Shown: positions 1-9,294, counted from the stretch's first letter. The stretch is 64,000 nucleotides of DNA from Chlamydiales bacterium (GCA_024233575.1 JACKPN010000003.1:179112-243111); one strand, 5' to 3'. Notes: a model not told the origin generated them from the letters alone. Numbers and translations are program-made.

Positions 1-36
1 CCAGTCGTTGAGTTTATCTGTAAAAGTCGATGTCAT
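1..36 (-). CDS. 5' end of a gene leaving the window
   Basis: An ATG reading leftward starts at 36 and stays open to the window edge (MTSTFTDKLNDW). A GGAG Shine-Dalgarno lies at 45-48 on the minus strand, eight bases before the ATG. Only twelve residues are visible, so no family can be named. The gene is divergent from umuC. Confidence 0.4.
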   Translation of the reverse strand, partial: MTSTFTDKLNDW

Positions 37-159
37 AAATATTTCTCCATTAAAGAAGTAAGAAGAATATGGTAATCAGCTATTCTCTCAAACTTAAAAA
101 CCGATTTTGAAACTTTTTTGTCTGTTCAGTAACTCGCATTTTTTTGTTACAATGGTGTT

Positions 160-1407
160 ATGTGGATAGCGCTTGTCGATTGCAATAATTTCTATGTCTC
201 CTGTGAAAGGGTGTTCGATCCAAAACTGGAACGCTGCCCTGTCGTTGTTTTGTCCAACAACGACGGCTGCATCATCGCGCGTTCCAACGAGGTGAAAGCG
301 CTCGGCATTCCGATGGGGGCTCCCTATTACGAATGGCGCGAGCGCCTGCAGCGCGCCGGCTGTGCGGTCTTCTCCTCCAACTATACGCTTTATGGCGACA
401 TGTCTCAGCGGGTGATGTCGCTGCTGGAGGAGAATGTTCCTCATGTGTCGATCTATTCGATCGATGAGGCGTTCATGGATTTGAGCATTCCCGATCCCGT
501 GCAGTTTTCCCGGTGGCTGCGTGCACGTGTCAGACAGTGCGTCGGCATTCCTGTGTCTGTCGGTATCGCCCGCACGAAAACGCTTGCAAAAGTTGCCAAT
601 CATATCGCTAAAAAGCAGACCGATAAGCAGGGTGTTTTTCTTCTTTCTCCAGAAAATGAGACAGCGGTCTTAGACCAATTTCCCGTGGAAGAGATCTGGG
701 GCGTCGGCCGGCGGTATGCAGAGATGCTGCACAGCTATGGGATCACTACGGCACGGCAGCTGCGCGATGCCGACGACAACTGGGTGCGCAAGCAGATGTC
801 GGTGATCGGGCTGCGAATGGTGTGGGAATTGCGGGGTCAGGCATGCCTCACCCTTGACGAAGCGCCTGCCCCGAAAAAATCAATCACTTGTTCACGCTCT
901 TTTGGCAGGGCCGTTACCGACTACGATGAGATGTGCGAAGCGGTCTCGTCGTATGCTGCACGCGCCGGAGAAAAGCTCCGCGAAGAGGAACAGCTAGCCT
1001 CTTCATTGACGGTCTTTGTTCTGTATCATCCATTTAAATCCGGATCCAACTATGCGCGGATCGTCCTTCCCGAGCCTACAGCATATACCCCGTCGCTGAT
1101 CCGCTACGCTAAAGAAGGGCTGCAACAGATTCATTACAAGGGTGCCGTTTACCGTAAAGCCGGCATTATTCTCGAGGGCCTATTGCCAGAGATCGCTGTT
1201 CAGCGTGATCTGTTTGCGCAAAAAGATTCGATGACGCCTAAGCAAAAGCAGGCGATGGAGGTGATGGACCGTCTTAACAGTCGTGCAGGAAGCCCTGTTC
1301 TGCGGATGGCAGCGGAAGGGATAGAGAAGCCGTGGAAAATGCAGCGTAGTCTCTGTACGCCGCATTACACCACATCATGGGATGAAATTTTAACAATCAG
1401 AATTTGA
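160..1407 (+). CDS. umuC: Y-family DNA polymerase V catalytic subunit UmuC
   Basis: A 415-residue error-prone translesion polymerase, close to the usual length of UmuC (about 420). The N-terminus ALVDCNNFYVSCE carries the first metal-binding Asp, and YSIDEAFMDL carries the catalytic Asp-Glu pair. The helix-hairpin-helix region and a little-finger domain follow, and the C-terminus has the UmuC-type extension. UmuC normally works with processed UmuD, but no umuD is adjacent here: the upstream neighbour is a divergent gene and the downstream neighbour is recA, 83 bases away. Having recA next door is notable because RecA filaments activate UmuD'2C. The ribosome binding site is weak. No LexA box was recognised with confidence. 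Confidence 0.93.
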   Translation: MWIALVDCNNFYVSCERVFDPKLERCPVVVLSNNDGCIIARSNEVKALGIPMGAPYYEWRERLQRAGCAVFSSNYTLYGDMSQRVMSLLEENVPHVSIYSIDEAFMDLSIPDPVQFSRWLRARVRQCVGIPVSVGIARTKTLAKVANHIAKKQTDKQGVFLLSPENETAVLDQFPVEEIWGVGRRYAEMLHSYGITTARQLRDADDNWVRKQMSVIGLRMVWELRGQACLTLDEAPAPKKSITCSRSFGRAVTDYDEMCEAVSSYAARAGEKLREEEQLASSLTVFVLYHPFKSGSNYARIVLPEPTAYTPSLIRYAKEGLQQIHYKGAVYRKAGIILEGLLPEIAVQRDLFAQKDSMTPKQKQAMEVMDRLNSRAGSPVLRMAAEGIEKPWKMQRSLCTPHYTTSWDEILTIRI

Positions 1408-1490
1408 CAAGCAACTGCGAAATTTCCCCTTTTCTCTTACAGGGCGATGATTTATCCTACGACCGGTGACGTGTAACAAGGAGAACTCTT

Positions 1491-2576
1491 ATGACACAAG
1501 TAGATCCAGAAAGAAAAAAGGCGTTAGACCTCGCTGTCAATCATATTAAAAAGCAATTTGGTGACGGCGCGATTATGGCCCTTGGTAATAAATACTCCGG
1601 TAAAGGTGTTGATGTCATTTCGACAGGCGCCTTGACACTTGATATGGCGCTTGGCATTGGCGGTGTGCCGCGCGGCCGTGTCGTTGAAATTTATGGTCCG
1701 GAATCTTCCGGTAAATCGACACTGGCGCAGCATATCGTTGCTAATGCCCAGAAGAAAGGCGGTCTAGCAGCTTACATCGATGCTGAACATGCCCTTGATC
1801 CCGGATATGCAGCGAAGATCGGCGTTAATCTTGACGAACTGATGATTTCGCAGCCAGACTGTGGTGAAGAAGCGCTTAACATTGCTGAAATGCTGGCGCG
1901 CTCTAATGCCGTCGATGTCATCGTTATTGACTCTGTAGCAGCTCTTGTGCCTAAGTCAGAGCTTGAAGGCGAGATCGGCGATACTTTCGTTGGTCTGCAG
2001 GCACGGATGATGTCACAGGCGTTGCGTAAGCTGACAGCAACGCTTTCACGCAGCAACACCTGCGCGGTGTTTATCAACCAGATCCGTGAGAAAATCGGCG
2101 TCATGTACGGCAACCCGGAAACAACGACAGGCGGCCGCGCTTTGAAATTCTACTCATCGGTACGCCTAGATATCCGCCGCACCGGCAGCATCAAAGGTCC
2201 CAACGGCGAAGAAGCAGGCAACCGCGTTAAAGTAAAGGTCGCCAAGAACAAGATGGCGCCGCCATTCCGTGTTGCAGAGTTCGATATCCTCTTCAACGAG
2301 GGAATCTCGCGTGCCGGCACAACGCTTGATATGGGCGTCGAATACGGTATCATCGACAAGAAAGGCGCATGGTTCACCTATAAGGGTGAACGTTATCAGG
2401 GCCGCGATGCTTTCCGTGAAGAACTCAAGAAGCGCGAAGATCTGCTGAAAGAGGTCGAAGAGCAAGTGATGCAGATAGTGAAAGAAAAGACCAATCCTAC
2501 CGAAGCTGCAACGAAAGCGCCGGCAACGGCGAAGCCGACAGCAAAGCTGCCTGAAAAAGAGCTGGCAGGCGTTTAG
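1491..2576 (+). CDS. recA: Recombinase RecA
   Basis: A 361-residue RecA, the ATP-dependent strand-exchange protein of homologous recombination and SOS signalling. Visible features are Walker A (GPESSGKST), Walker B (VIVIDSVAALVP), the L2 region with the NQIREKIG and ETTTGGRALKFY motifs, and a C-terminal Ala/Pro/Lys-rich tail. AAGGAG lies shortly before the ATG and fixes the start. The stop overlaps the convergent prenyl synthase stop in the four bases TTAG (2573-2576), so there is no room for a dedicated terminator between them. Confidence 0.98.
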   Translation: MTQVDPERKKALDLAVNHIKKQFGDGAIMALGNKYSGKGVDVISTGALTLDMALGIGGVPRGRVVEIYGPESSGKSTLAQHIVANAQKKGGLAAYIDAEHALDPGYAAKIGVNLDELMISQPDCGEEALNIAEMLARSNAVDVIVIDSVAALVPKSELEGEIGDTFVGLQARMMSQALRKLTATLSRSNTCAVFINQIREKIGVMYGNPETTTGGRALKFYSSVRLDIRRTGSIKGPNGEEAGNRVKVKVAKNKMAPPFRVAEFDILFNEGISRAGTTLDMGVEYGIIDKKGAWFTYKGERYQGRDAFREELKKREDLLKEVEEQVMQIVKEKTNPTEAATKAPATAKPTAKLPEKELAGV

Positions 2577-3472
2577 GGGCGGTATTTATTTACCCGATGC
2601 ACTAAGAGAGCGGCGAGCCTGTCCAGGTCGCCGCTTTTTATGTTTAACGCCTCGACGGTCTGTGTGAATCCCCGCATTTCTTCGTGGAACATTTCTAAGG
2701 CGCTTTCCAATCCGAAGATGTTGGCAGTATTGACCAGGCGCTCGTTGGCGATATCCTGCTCTTGGTCACCGAGGTCGTCAGCGATCTGGAATGCCATCCC
2801 AAAGTGGGATGCGGCCTTTTTGACATCATCAAGCTTATTGATGTCGCCTCCTCCATAAAGCCAGCCGAGGACAAAAGAGATCTCAAAGAGCGATGTGGTT
2901 TTTTTGTGTATGATCTCTCTTACCGATGCTGCTGAAAGATCGGAAGGATACAGGTCCATGTACTGTCCGCCTGTCGCTCCGTTCAATCCTGTATTGTAGG
3001 TGGCGTTGGCGAGCGCTGCCGTGCAAATCGCATCGGCATTCTTAGCAAACGGCAGGCTGCTTTGTTTCAGCTGCTGTGCACCGGTTGCCAGACACTCGTA
3101 GCCCGCAGCAATCAAGGCATAGCTGGCAAGAAGGGCAGTGGCTTCACCGTACGCCTTATGTAAAGCGGGTTTACATCGTCTCTCATCATCATCGTCCATG
3201 CAGGGAAGGTCGTCGGCGATCAGCGATGCCGTATGGAAGAACTCGACAGCAAGCGCGGCTTGCGTGACGTTGCCGCCCTTGGCAATACCATCGGCAATCA
3301 TCATCACCAGCGCGGGCCGGAACCGCTTACCGCTCCCTGTGAGAACATAGCTGCATGCTTCATGCAGTTTGTCTTTCCCTTGGTGTGACAGTAAATAGCT
3401 GTCGATCGCCTGTTCTGTTCTATGTTGATAGGGTTCGAGAATCGATTGAAGAGGGTGTGTTGTTTGCTGCAC
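2573..3472 (-). CDS. ispA: Polyprenyl (farnesyl/geranylgeranyl) diphosphate synthase
   Basis: A 299-residue trans-prenyltransferase of the IspA type, which condenses isopentenyl diphosphate with allylic diphosphates to supply precursors for undecaprenyl and quinone side chains. The first Asp-rich motif is DDLPCMDDDDERR and the second is FQIADDLGDQEQD; GSGKRFRP is the substrate-phosphate loop. The spacing DDxxxxD in the first motif is typical of bacterial short-chain synthases. The reading frame begins with GTG at 3472, without a clear Shine-Dalgarno, and no ATG precedes the conserved core. Product chain length cannot be fixed by eye. Confidence 0.92.
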   Translation of the reverse strand: MQQTTHPLQSILEPYQHRTEQAIDSYLLSHQGKDKLHEACSYVLTGSGKRFRPALVMMIADGIAKGGNVTQAALAVEFFHTASLIADDLPCMDDDDERRCKPALHKAYGEATALLASYALIAAGYECLATGAQQLKQSSLPFAKNADAICTAALANATYNTGLNGATGGQYMDLYPSDLSAASVREIIHKKTTSLFEISFVLGWLYGGGDINKLDDVKKAASHFGMAFQIADDLGDQEQDIANERLVNTANIFGLESALEMFHEEMRGFTQTVEALNIKSGDLDRLAALLVHRVNKYRP

Positions 3473-3504
3473 AGCTGGTACCAGTGGTTGTTAATATCAT
3501 TTAT

Positions 3505-3662
3505 GAGCCACTTGCAAAATTAGTTGGGGCGTTTTTCCTGAAATTTTCCGTTTCACTTCGTGCTCGTTCTCGCAAATTGTTAACAGTTTGCGTCGAATTC
3601 CGCCCTTTGAGAGCCACAAAATTACTAGAAAAACCAAACTCAACTAATTTTGCAAGTGGCTC
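3505..3662. repeat. MITE-like element, copy 1 (158 bp, 22-bp perfect terminal inverted repeats)
   Basis: The ends 3505-3526 and 3641-3662 are perfect inverted copies of each other (starting GAGCCACTTGCAAAATTA). TTAT stands immediately outside both ends, which may be a target duplication. The interior holds a smaller inverted repeat around GCAAATTGTTAACAGTTTGC. A second complete copy lies at 24304-24460 and the start of a third at 63926. No coding capacity. It sits between the prenyl synthase start and the 3' end of dinG. Confidence 0.9.
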
Positions 3663-3707
3663 TTATAGTAGCGATTTTCGCCCTTTTTTAGCACCTTCGT
3701 GAAGAAG

Positions 3708-5939
3708 TTATTTTGTCAGGTGGTAGGTTTTGCGATAGAAGTCGACGAGGGTCTTCTTAAATTCGGCGCCGGAGGTAACGACTTTATTGCAGTTGGGAAG
3801 GCTGTTGAGGAACATCTTTCCGTACCCTTTATTGATGAGCCGCGTGTCGAGACAGACGATGCAGCCGCGGTCGCGTTTTTTACGGATGAGGCGGCCAAAC
3901 CCTTGTTTGAATTTCACAATAGCTGTAGGGACGGAATATTTTTGGAATGGGTCATCGCCGGCGGCAGCTATCGCTTCGGCGCGGGCCTGGATAATCGGTT
4001 CGCTAGGAACCTTGAATGGCAGCTTGACGATGACGACGCAGCGGAGCGCCTCGCCGGCGACGTCGACGCCTTCCCAGAACGAGTCGGTGCCAAAGAGGAC
4101 GGAACGATCGATCTCGCGGAATTTCTTTATCAGGACATGGCGTCCGGCATCGCCCTGCTTGAAGAAAGGATAGCGGTTATCTTCTAGCCGTTTTTTCAGC
4201 ATGTTATAGCAAAGACGGAGAAGAGAGTAAGAGGTAAAGAGCACGAAGGTGTTGCCGCGGCTTGCCTGAATTGCTTCCCAGATCTTTTCGACAGCTTCCT
4301 TAGCGAAAGATGGATGTGTCGGCGGCGGAAGGTCGGCAGGCACGGCAAGGAGCGCTTGCTCCTGGTAGTTGAAAGGCGAGTCGTAGATGCTTTCGGTGAT
4401 CTCTTTTTCCGGAAGCAGGGCTTCGGTTAATCCAAGGCGCGATCGGAAGAAGTCAAACTTTTTATTTGTTGTGAGTGTTGCGCTGCAAAGAACAATAGTA
4501 GGAAATTTGGTGAACAGATGGTTGACCAAGGCGCGGGAGATGTCGAGTTCGGCATCGAAAAGGCCTATGTTTGTCATGGTTTTCAATTGCTGCCGCATCA
4601 TCCAGCGGACGCAGTTGGTGGGGATCTTTTCCTGGATGAAGCTTTCCAGCGTATTACAGGCGTTTTGCAAGCGTCCTGCCAGTGCCGTGATGTCAAGGCG
4701 AAGGCCGACGGTCTGTTCGTTAAGGTGTTCGTTATTAAGGTGTTGTATGTCGCTTTCAATAGCTGCCGTTGACTGAACAAAACGGCGCGCAGCATCCAGC
4801 AGCTCTTTACAACGCGGAAGGACTTCTTCGCTCCAGGTGGGTTTTTCCTGAAGCTGCGGCAGCAAGCGCAGCTTGCTTTCTCCAGGCTGTGATTCTTCGT
4901 TAGCCTGGGGCTTAGCACTTTCAATGAATTCAATAAAAGCGTCGAACGCGGCAATGAGTCTGTCGACAACTTCATGCCGCATTGCCGGGAGGTCTGTAGC
5001 GAGTCTACTAAGGATGCTTGTGACTTCTTTTGGCGGATCATGGTCAAAGCAAGAGGCAACTTTTGCGCGCAGCATAGGCAGTTTTCCGGAAACTTTTCCC
5101 TGCTTTTCCGCTGTCATACGTCCTAAAATACGCAGAAACTGCAGGGTGCTGCAATGCGCGGCAAAATGGTCGGTGGCGATATCTTCGATGTTATGCGCTT
5201 CATCGAGGATGATGTGGGTGTATGCGGGAAGGATGGCAGCGCCTTTGTAGTTATCGGTTTCCGCTCGGTAAGAGAGATCAGAGAAGAGCAGGCTGTGGTT
5301 CGATATCAGAATCTGCGCATCGGCAGCTTCCCGGCGTGCCTTGAAAAAGTGACACTTGTGGTAGTAAGGACATTTCTCGCGGTTGCAGGTGTCGCTTTCT
5401 ACGCACACCTTTTCCCACATGGCATATGTTGGATGGAAAGGCAGGTCGCTGCGCGATCCGTCCGCTGTTGCATCGTTCCAGGCATCAATGCGGTTGAATT
5501 CATCGACTTCTCCGCCGGAGAGCAGTTGCAGCTCGGAGCGGGTATCTTCAAGTTTTCTCAGACATAGGTAGTTACTCATCCCTTTGACAATCGTTGCTTT
5601 AATGTCGATGCTCAACGCATGACAGAGAGTGGGAATGTCTTTATGTAGCAGCTGCTCTTGCAAGTTGATGGTGTTTGTTGAGATGACGGTGCGTTCCTTC
5701 ATCTGAAGTGCCCAAAGGAGAGCTGGAATGAGGTAGGCAATGCTCTTGCCGGTTCCCGTGCCCGCTTCGATGATCGCTATCTTGGAGGCATTGTACGCTT
5801 CGATGACGTCGTTCAGCATCTGCTGCTGTTGGGGGCGCGACTCGAATCCGCGGATACGCTGACTGAGAATGCCGTTTGACGCGATGATCTTCAGCGCTTC
5901 GGTGGTGTCGAGCTGGTTTGGAGAGGTTGATAAACTCAT
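3708..5939 (-). CDS. dinG: DinG-type Fe-S helicase
   Basis: A superfamily 2 helicase of the DinG/XPD group, which unwinds DNA 5'-3' and resolves R-loops and other structures. From the chosen start (743 residues) Walker A EAGTGTGKS is near residue 65. Four cysteines in CVESDTCNREKCPYYHKC match the Fe-S cluster domain, and LDEAHN is the Walker B box. LCSATL and the motif VI region GFGRLIRKKRDRG are also present. The ATG at 5939 (MSLSTS) follows AGGGG closely. The frame stays open upstream to 6071, but that extension looks non-coding. The upstream gene runs 299 bases into this one in another frame, see 5641-6462. Confidence 0.9.
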   Translation of the reverse strand: MSLSTSPNQLDTTEALKIIASNGILSQRIRGFESRPQQQQMLNDVIEAYNASKIAIIEAGTGTGKSIAYLIPALLWALQMKERTVISTNTINLQEQLLHKDIPTLCHALSIDIKATIVKGMSNYLCLRKLEDTRSELQLLSGGEVDEFNRIDAWNDATADGSRSDLPFHPTYAMWEKVCVESDTCNREKCPYYHKCHFFKARREAADAQILISNHSLLFSDLSYRAETDNYKGAAILPAYTHIILDEAHNIEDIATDHFAAHCSTLQFLRILGRMTAEKQGKVSGKLPMLRAKVASCFDHDPPKEVTSILSRLATDLPAMRHEVVDRLIAAFDAFIEFIESAKPQANEESQPGESKLRLLPQLQEKPTWSEEVLPRCKELLDAARRFVQSTAAIESDIQHLNNEHLNEQTVGLRLDITALAGRLQNACNTLESFIQEKIPTNCVRWMMRQQLKTMTNIGLFDAELDISRALVNHLFTKFPTIVLCSATLTTNKKFDFFRSRLGLTEALLPEKEITESIYDSPFNYQEQALLAVPADLPPPTHPSFAKEAVEKIWEAIQASRGNTFVLFTSYSLLRLCYNMLKKRLEDNRYPFFKQGDAGRHVLIKKFREIDRSVLFGTDSFWEGVDVAGEALRCVVIVKLPFKVPSEPIIQARAEAIAAAGDDPFQKYSVPTAIVKFKQGFGRLIRKKRDRGCIVCLDTRLINKGYGKMFLNSLPNCNKVVTSGAEFKKTLVDFYRKTYHLTK

Positions 5940-6462
5940 TGCCCCTAAAAGATACTTCATCGTAGCGATTCTTGGGAAGAGGATAGTGGAAAGGTGCGAG
6001 CATGGGAACAAGCTGGTTGGTTTTACAGACAATGTGCCAATAGACTTGTTGTCTTTTTGATAAGTTCTCAATGCTCTCTAATCTGCTATTTGCTATTTTT
6101 TCTCCTATGTCGACTGCAAAATAGCGTGAAAAACGCAATGCTCGTGCGAACCGAAATAGGTCGACATTGTCGCCTTTCTCGTCTTTGAACACGTAGTGCA
6201 AGATAGGATCGTTTTGTTGTTTGCATAGATGGTCAGAATCAATTTCTTGCTTGCGGATTGCTTGCTGCAGTTTTTCTAAAGTAGCTATACATGCTTCACT
6301 AATGCGGTCTCGCGAGCTGTTTGGTAAGAAGAAACGGGTTACTTTGAAACGCTGATCAGCTTGGAGCCATCCCTTTTCATCAACATAAACAGGACGGCCA
6401 CTGAGCAGCTCGTTGTAGATAACATCGACATTGTGTTTGGTCTGTTCAACAGAGAGCGGCAT
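5641..6462 (-). CDS. Unknown gene overlapping dinG; possible frameshift or lost stop
   Basis: A strong AAAGGGGAGG ribosome binding site precedes the ATG at 6462 (MPLSVEQTKHNVDVIYNELL). About 175 residues look like ordinary protein, up to about FRGNEFINLS. After that the frame runs through the first 299 bases of dinG, where its translation becomes rich in His, Arg and Ser, as expected of an off-frame reading. Either the natural stop was lost, or a one-base shift near 5940 once joined this protein to DinG as an N-terminal extension. The real domain has no motif that I recognise. No signal peptide or membrane segment is seen. Confidence 0.55.
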   Translation of the reverse strand: MPLSVEQTKHNVDVIYNELLSGRPVYVDEKGWLQADQRFKVTRFFLPNSSRDRISEACIATLEKLQQAIRKQEIDSDHLCKQQNDPILHYVFKDEKGDNVDLFRFARALRFSRYFAVDIGEKIANSRLESIENLSKRQQVYWHIVCKTNQLVPMLAPFHYPLPKNRYDEVSFRGNEFINLSKPARHHRSAEDHRVKRHSQSAYPRIRVAPPTAADAERRHRSVQCLQDSDHRSGHGNRQEHCLPHSSSPLGTSDEGTHRHLNKHHQLARAAAT

Positions 6463-6539
6463 CGTATCCTCCCCTTTTACGACGAAAGGGAGCATATATA
6501 CCAATAAAAAGATTTAACTTTCCATACATCTGAATATAA

Positions 6540-6571
6540 AGAGGCACAGAAAAAAAATCTTCTGTGTCTCT
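6540..6571 (-). terminator. Rho-independent terminator of rpoD
   Basis: On the minus strand a 12-bp stem (AGAGACACAGAA pairing with TTCTGTGCCTCT, one mismatch) closes a T-rich loop and is followed by TTTAT. It begins two bases after the rpoD stop codon. Confidence 0.75.
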
Positions 6572-6572
6572 T

Positions 6573-8240
6573 TTAAGACTCCAAATCCATGAGGTCGAGG
6601 AATGCTTTGAGTTGCTTAGATCGTGTAGGATGGCGCATCTTGCGAAGCGCTTTTGCCTCAATTTGGCGGATGCGTTCACGAGTGACGGCAAACTCAAGAC
6701 CGACTTCTTCGAGCGTTTTAGGCTTGCCATCTTCCAGGCCGAAGCGCTGCTTGAGGACGCGGCGTTCTCTCTCAGTAAGTGTCGAGAGAACTTCGCCCAT
6801 TTTATCTTTAAGAATGGAATAGCCTGTCGCTTCCGCAGGAGAATCAGCACCGGTATCTTCGAGGAAGTCGCCGAACTGGCTCTCGCCGCCTTCACCAACC
6901 TCTGCTTGGAGCGAGATAGGATGCTGAGCAATCTTATAGATTTCACGGACGCGCTCAGCGGAGATGCCTAGCTCGTTTGCCAGCTCTTCCGGTGTCGGTT
7001 CGCGGCCCGTTTCCATCATCAGCTTCTTCGCTCCGCGCAGCACTTTGTTGATTGTTTCGATCATATGCACAGGGATACGAATGGTACGTGCCTGGTCGGC
7101 GATGGCCCGGGTGACAGCTTGCCGAATCCACCAAGTGGCGTATGTTGAAAATTTATAGCCGCGGCGGTATTCGAATTTTTCGACGGCTTTCATGAGGCCC
7201 ATGTTGCCCTCTTGGATTAGATCGAGGAAGCTCAGACCGCGGTTGGTGTATTTCTTAGCAATCGAAATAACAAGGCGCAGGTTGGACTCGACCATCTCGC
7301 GCTTAGCTTCCTGACTTTTATCCATCCAACGTTGCAGCATGCGAACGTCTTTTTTGAACTCGTCAAGAGTACGGCCGGCGGCAAGCTCACGCTTATGCAG
7401 TTTGCGCTCGGCAGCCTTGAGCTTCTGAAGTGCGAACTTATTGCGCTCGGCCCGTGGCCTAAGCTCAGTGATATCTTTCTCCAGCTCAAGGAATCGGTCG
7501 TAGGCGTTGTTGATCACTTCGCCGAAGTCTTCGATGATATTTGTTCTTAAGTGGAAACGTCGCAGGTAAGCTTGTGTGCGGATGCGGCTTTTTTCAATGT
7601 CTTCCTGAACTTTGACGTAGTCGTTTTTTTTCAGTTTCTCATGATGCATCCGGAACATTAACTCATCGAGAATATGATCCTCTTGCTTGAGAAGATCGAT
7701 CAGCTTGGGCAGCATGTTGAGAAATTCTTGCTTGTTAGCAACCTCTTTTTCGGCGATGCTCTTATCGAAACGCTCTTTTCCCTGCTCAAGAAAGCGACCA
7801 ATTGAGATCGCTTCGCGTGTTGAATAACGGAAACGCATGATGATCCTTTCGATCTGCATCTGCGCTTTCTCGATACGCTTGGAAATCTCCACCTCTTCTT
7901 CTCTGGTGAGAAGAGGCACCGAGCCCATCTCTTTCAGGTACATGCGCACAGGATCGTCGGGGGAACCCTCGACGCGCCTTGGCATTCCTTCCATCTCTTT
8001 CGCTTCTTTCTTCCGCTCTTTCTGCCTGTCTACTTCCGACTGGTTGAGGATCTGGATGTCCATACCGCTAAGGAAGATCAACACTTGGTCGATCTGATCG
8101 GCAGAGTCGAATGTCATCGGTAGGATTTCGTTGATTTCCTCATACGTGATGAAACCTTGATCCTTAGCTAAGGAGACAAGTTCGTCGACTTTTTGTTGAT
8201 GTTGCGGAGAAAACGTGTTTTTGAAATTGGATTTGCTCAT
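6573..8240 (-). CDS. rpoD: Primary sigma factor RpoD (sigma-66 type)
   Basis: A 555-residue housekeeping sigma factor, similar in length to chlamydial sigma-66. Region 1.2 (DDPVRMYLKEMGSVPLLTRE) is near residue 100. Region 2 holds the core-binding and -10-recognising helices, with YATWWIRQAVTRAIADQ. Region 3 follows, and region 4 carries the -35 helix-turn-helix (TLEEVGLEFAVTRERIRQIE). A non-conserved acidic/charged insert separates regions 1.2 and 2. The promoter at 13754-13782 is of the type this factor would read. It ends in its own terminator. Confidence 0.97.
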   Translation of the reverse strand: MSKSNFKNTFSPQHQQKVDELVSLAKDQGFITYEEINEILPMTFDSADQIDQVLIFLSGMDIQILNQSEVDRQKERKKEAKEMEGMPRRVEGSPDDPVRMYLKEMGSVPLLTREEEVEISKRIEKAQMQIERIIMRFRYSTREAISIGRFLEQGKERFDKSIAEKEVANKQEFLNMLPKLIDLLKQEDHILDELMFRMHHEKLKKNDYVKVQEDIEKSRIRTQAYLRRFHLRTNIIEDFGEVINNAYDRFLELEKDITELRPRAERNKFALQKLKAAERKLHKRELAAGRTLDEFKKDVRMLQRWMDKSQEAKREMVESNLRLVISIAKKYTNRGLSFLDLIQEGNMGLMKAVEKFEYRRGYKFSTYATWWIRQAVTRAIADQARTIRIPVHMIETINKVLRGAKKLMMETGREPTPEELANELGISAERVREIYKIAQHPISLQAEVGEGGESQFGDFLEDTGADSPAEATGYSILKDKMGEVLSTLTERERRVLKQRFGLEDGKPKTLEEVGLEFAVTRERIRQIEAKALRKMRHPTRSKQLKAFLDLMDLES

Positions 8241-8550
8241 TGTACCTTAAAGTAAGTTATTCTTTAGCGGGCTGTTCTCACAAATGATGTATTGACGCTG
8301 ATAGCAATGGCGAAGTCTCATGGAGAATTTGGAATTATTATTAAAAACGCGAGAACAAACAGAGGAATATTGGCGTATTTTCCTGCTTTTTGTCAAGGAT
8401 AACGCAGCCATACATTAATATTGTGTTTTCCTCCATTGACATCAAGACGTCATGATTATTGAACTGTATCTTTATTTATTGCAAGCAAAAGTTTTAATGT
8501 TGCCGTTTTTATCGAGAAGTTTATGATAGTCAAAAACTTTTTTCCGATTG
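8241..8550. other. Divergent intergenic region, rpoD / coiA-like
   Basis: About 310 AT-rich bases between two divergently transcribed genes, which should hold both promoters. I see no repeat, RNA gene or confident promoter pair in it. Confidence 0.4.
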
Positions 8551-9294
8551 ATGCAGATATACGCACGCAACGATTCCAATTTTCTTATTGCCGCTGTTGA
8601 TGCGGATAAAAATAGCGATTACTACTGCCTTGAGTGTGGGGGTACTGTCCGCTGCAGGGGAGGCATTCGCCGTCGCTGCCACTACTATCATCTGTGCAAA
8701 CCACGCCGTTGCCGTCAGGAAGGTAAGAGCCTCGTTCACTTACAAGTTCAGGAGCACCTTCATCATCTATTACCCGGCAGCGCATTGGAGGTGCGGTTCG
8801 ATGCTATAGACCGCATCGCCGATGTGGTGTGGGAACAGGAAAAGTTGATCTTCGAGGTACAGTGTTCGGCGATTTCGGCGGAGGAGCTGCAGGCGCGCAA
8901 CGCAGATTATGGTAAGCTCGGGTATCAGGTGGTATGGGTTCTTCACGATCGTCGGTATAATCGACGGCATCTGTCAGATGCGGAGCTAGTTCTTCAAGGC
9001 TCTCCTCATTATTTCACGAACATGACAGATGTTGGAAGCGGGCAGATCTACGATCAACGGGCATGGATCGAAGATGCAGTGCGTCGCCGATGGAGCGGGC
9101 GTGCCTTTGTGGATCTCTCAAAGCCTGAGCGTCTGAATGGTGAGCTTTTCTTTTCGGGAGACCTTAGAGCGCGGATCGATACGAAGAAATTGCCCATCCG
9201 GCGAGCCGAGTGGATATACGGCTTTTGGGAGCGTCTTGTCTGTCATCCTTACCGCCTGCTTCTTCAAGTGCTGCTTGAGCGTGCATGCCGCTAG
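8551..9294 (+). CDS. CoiA-like competence / nuclease-fold protein
   Basis: A 247-residue protein beginning MQIYARNDSNFLIAAVDADK. It has the CoiA layout: an N-terminal zinc-finger-like module (CLECGG with downstream CHYYHLC), then a restriction-endonuclease-fold core with RIADVVWEQEKLIFEVQCS, whose D...E-x-Q pattern matches the PD-(D/E)xK nuclease site. CoiA acts in DNA processing during natural transformation in Gram-positive bacteria; a role in DNA uptake here is inference. The ATG at 8551 is preferred over a TTG one codon earlier. Its stop shares the palindrome CTAG with the stop of the convergent next gene. Confidence 0.75.
   Translation: MQIYARNDSNFLIAAVDADKNSDYYCLECGGTVRCRGGIRRRCHYYHLCKPRRCRQEGKSLVHLQVQEHLHHLLPGSALEVRFDAIDRIADVVWEQEKLIFEVQCSAISAEELQARNADYGKLGYQVVWVLHDRRYNRRHLSDAELVLQGSPHYFTNMTDVGSGQIYDQRAWIEDAVRRRWSGRAFVDLSKPERLNGELFFSGDLRARIDTKKLPIRRAEWIYGFWERLVCHPYRLLLQVLLERACR

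Noticed and set aside
94..603. A 169-codon minus-strand frame inside umuC
   Set aside because: It is off-frame to a well-conserved polymerase and its translation is rich in Arg, His and Asp with no motif.
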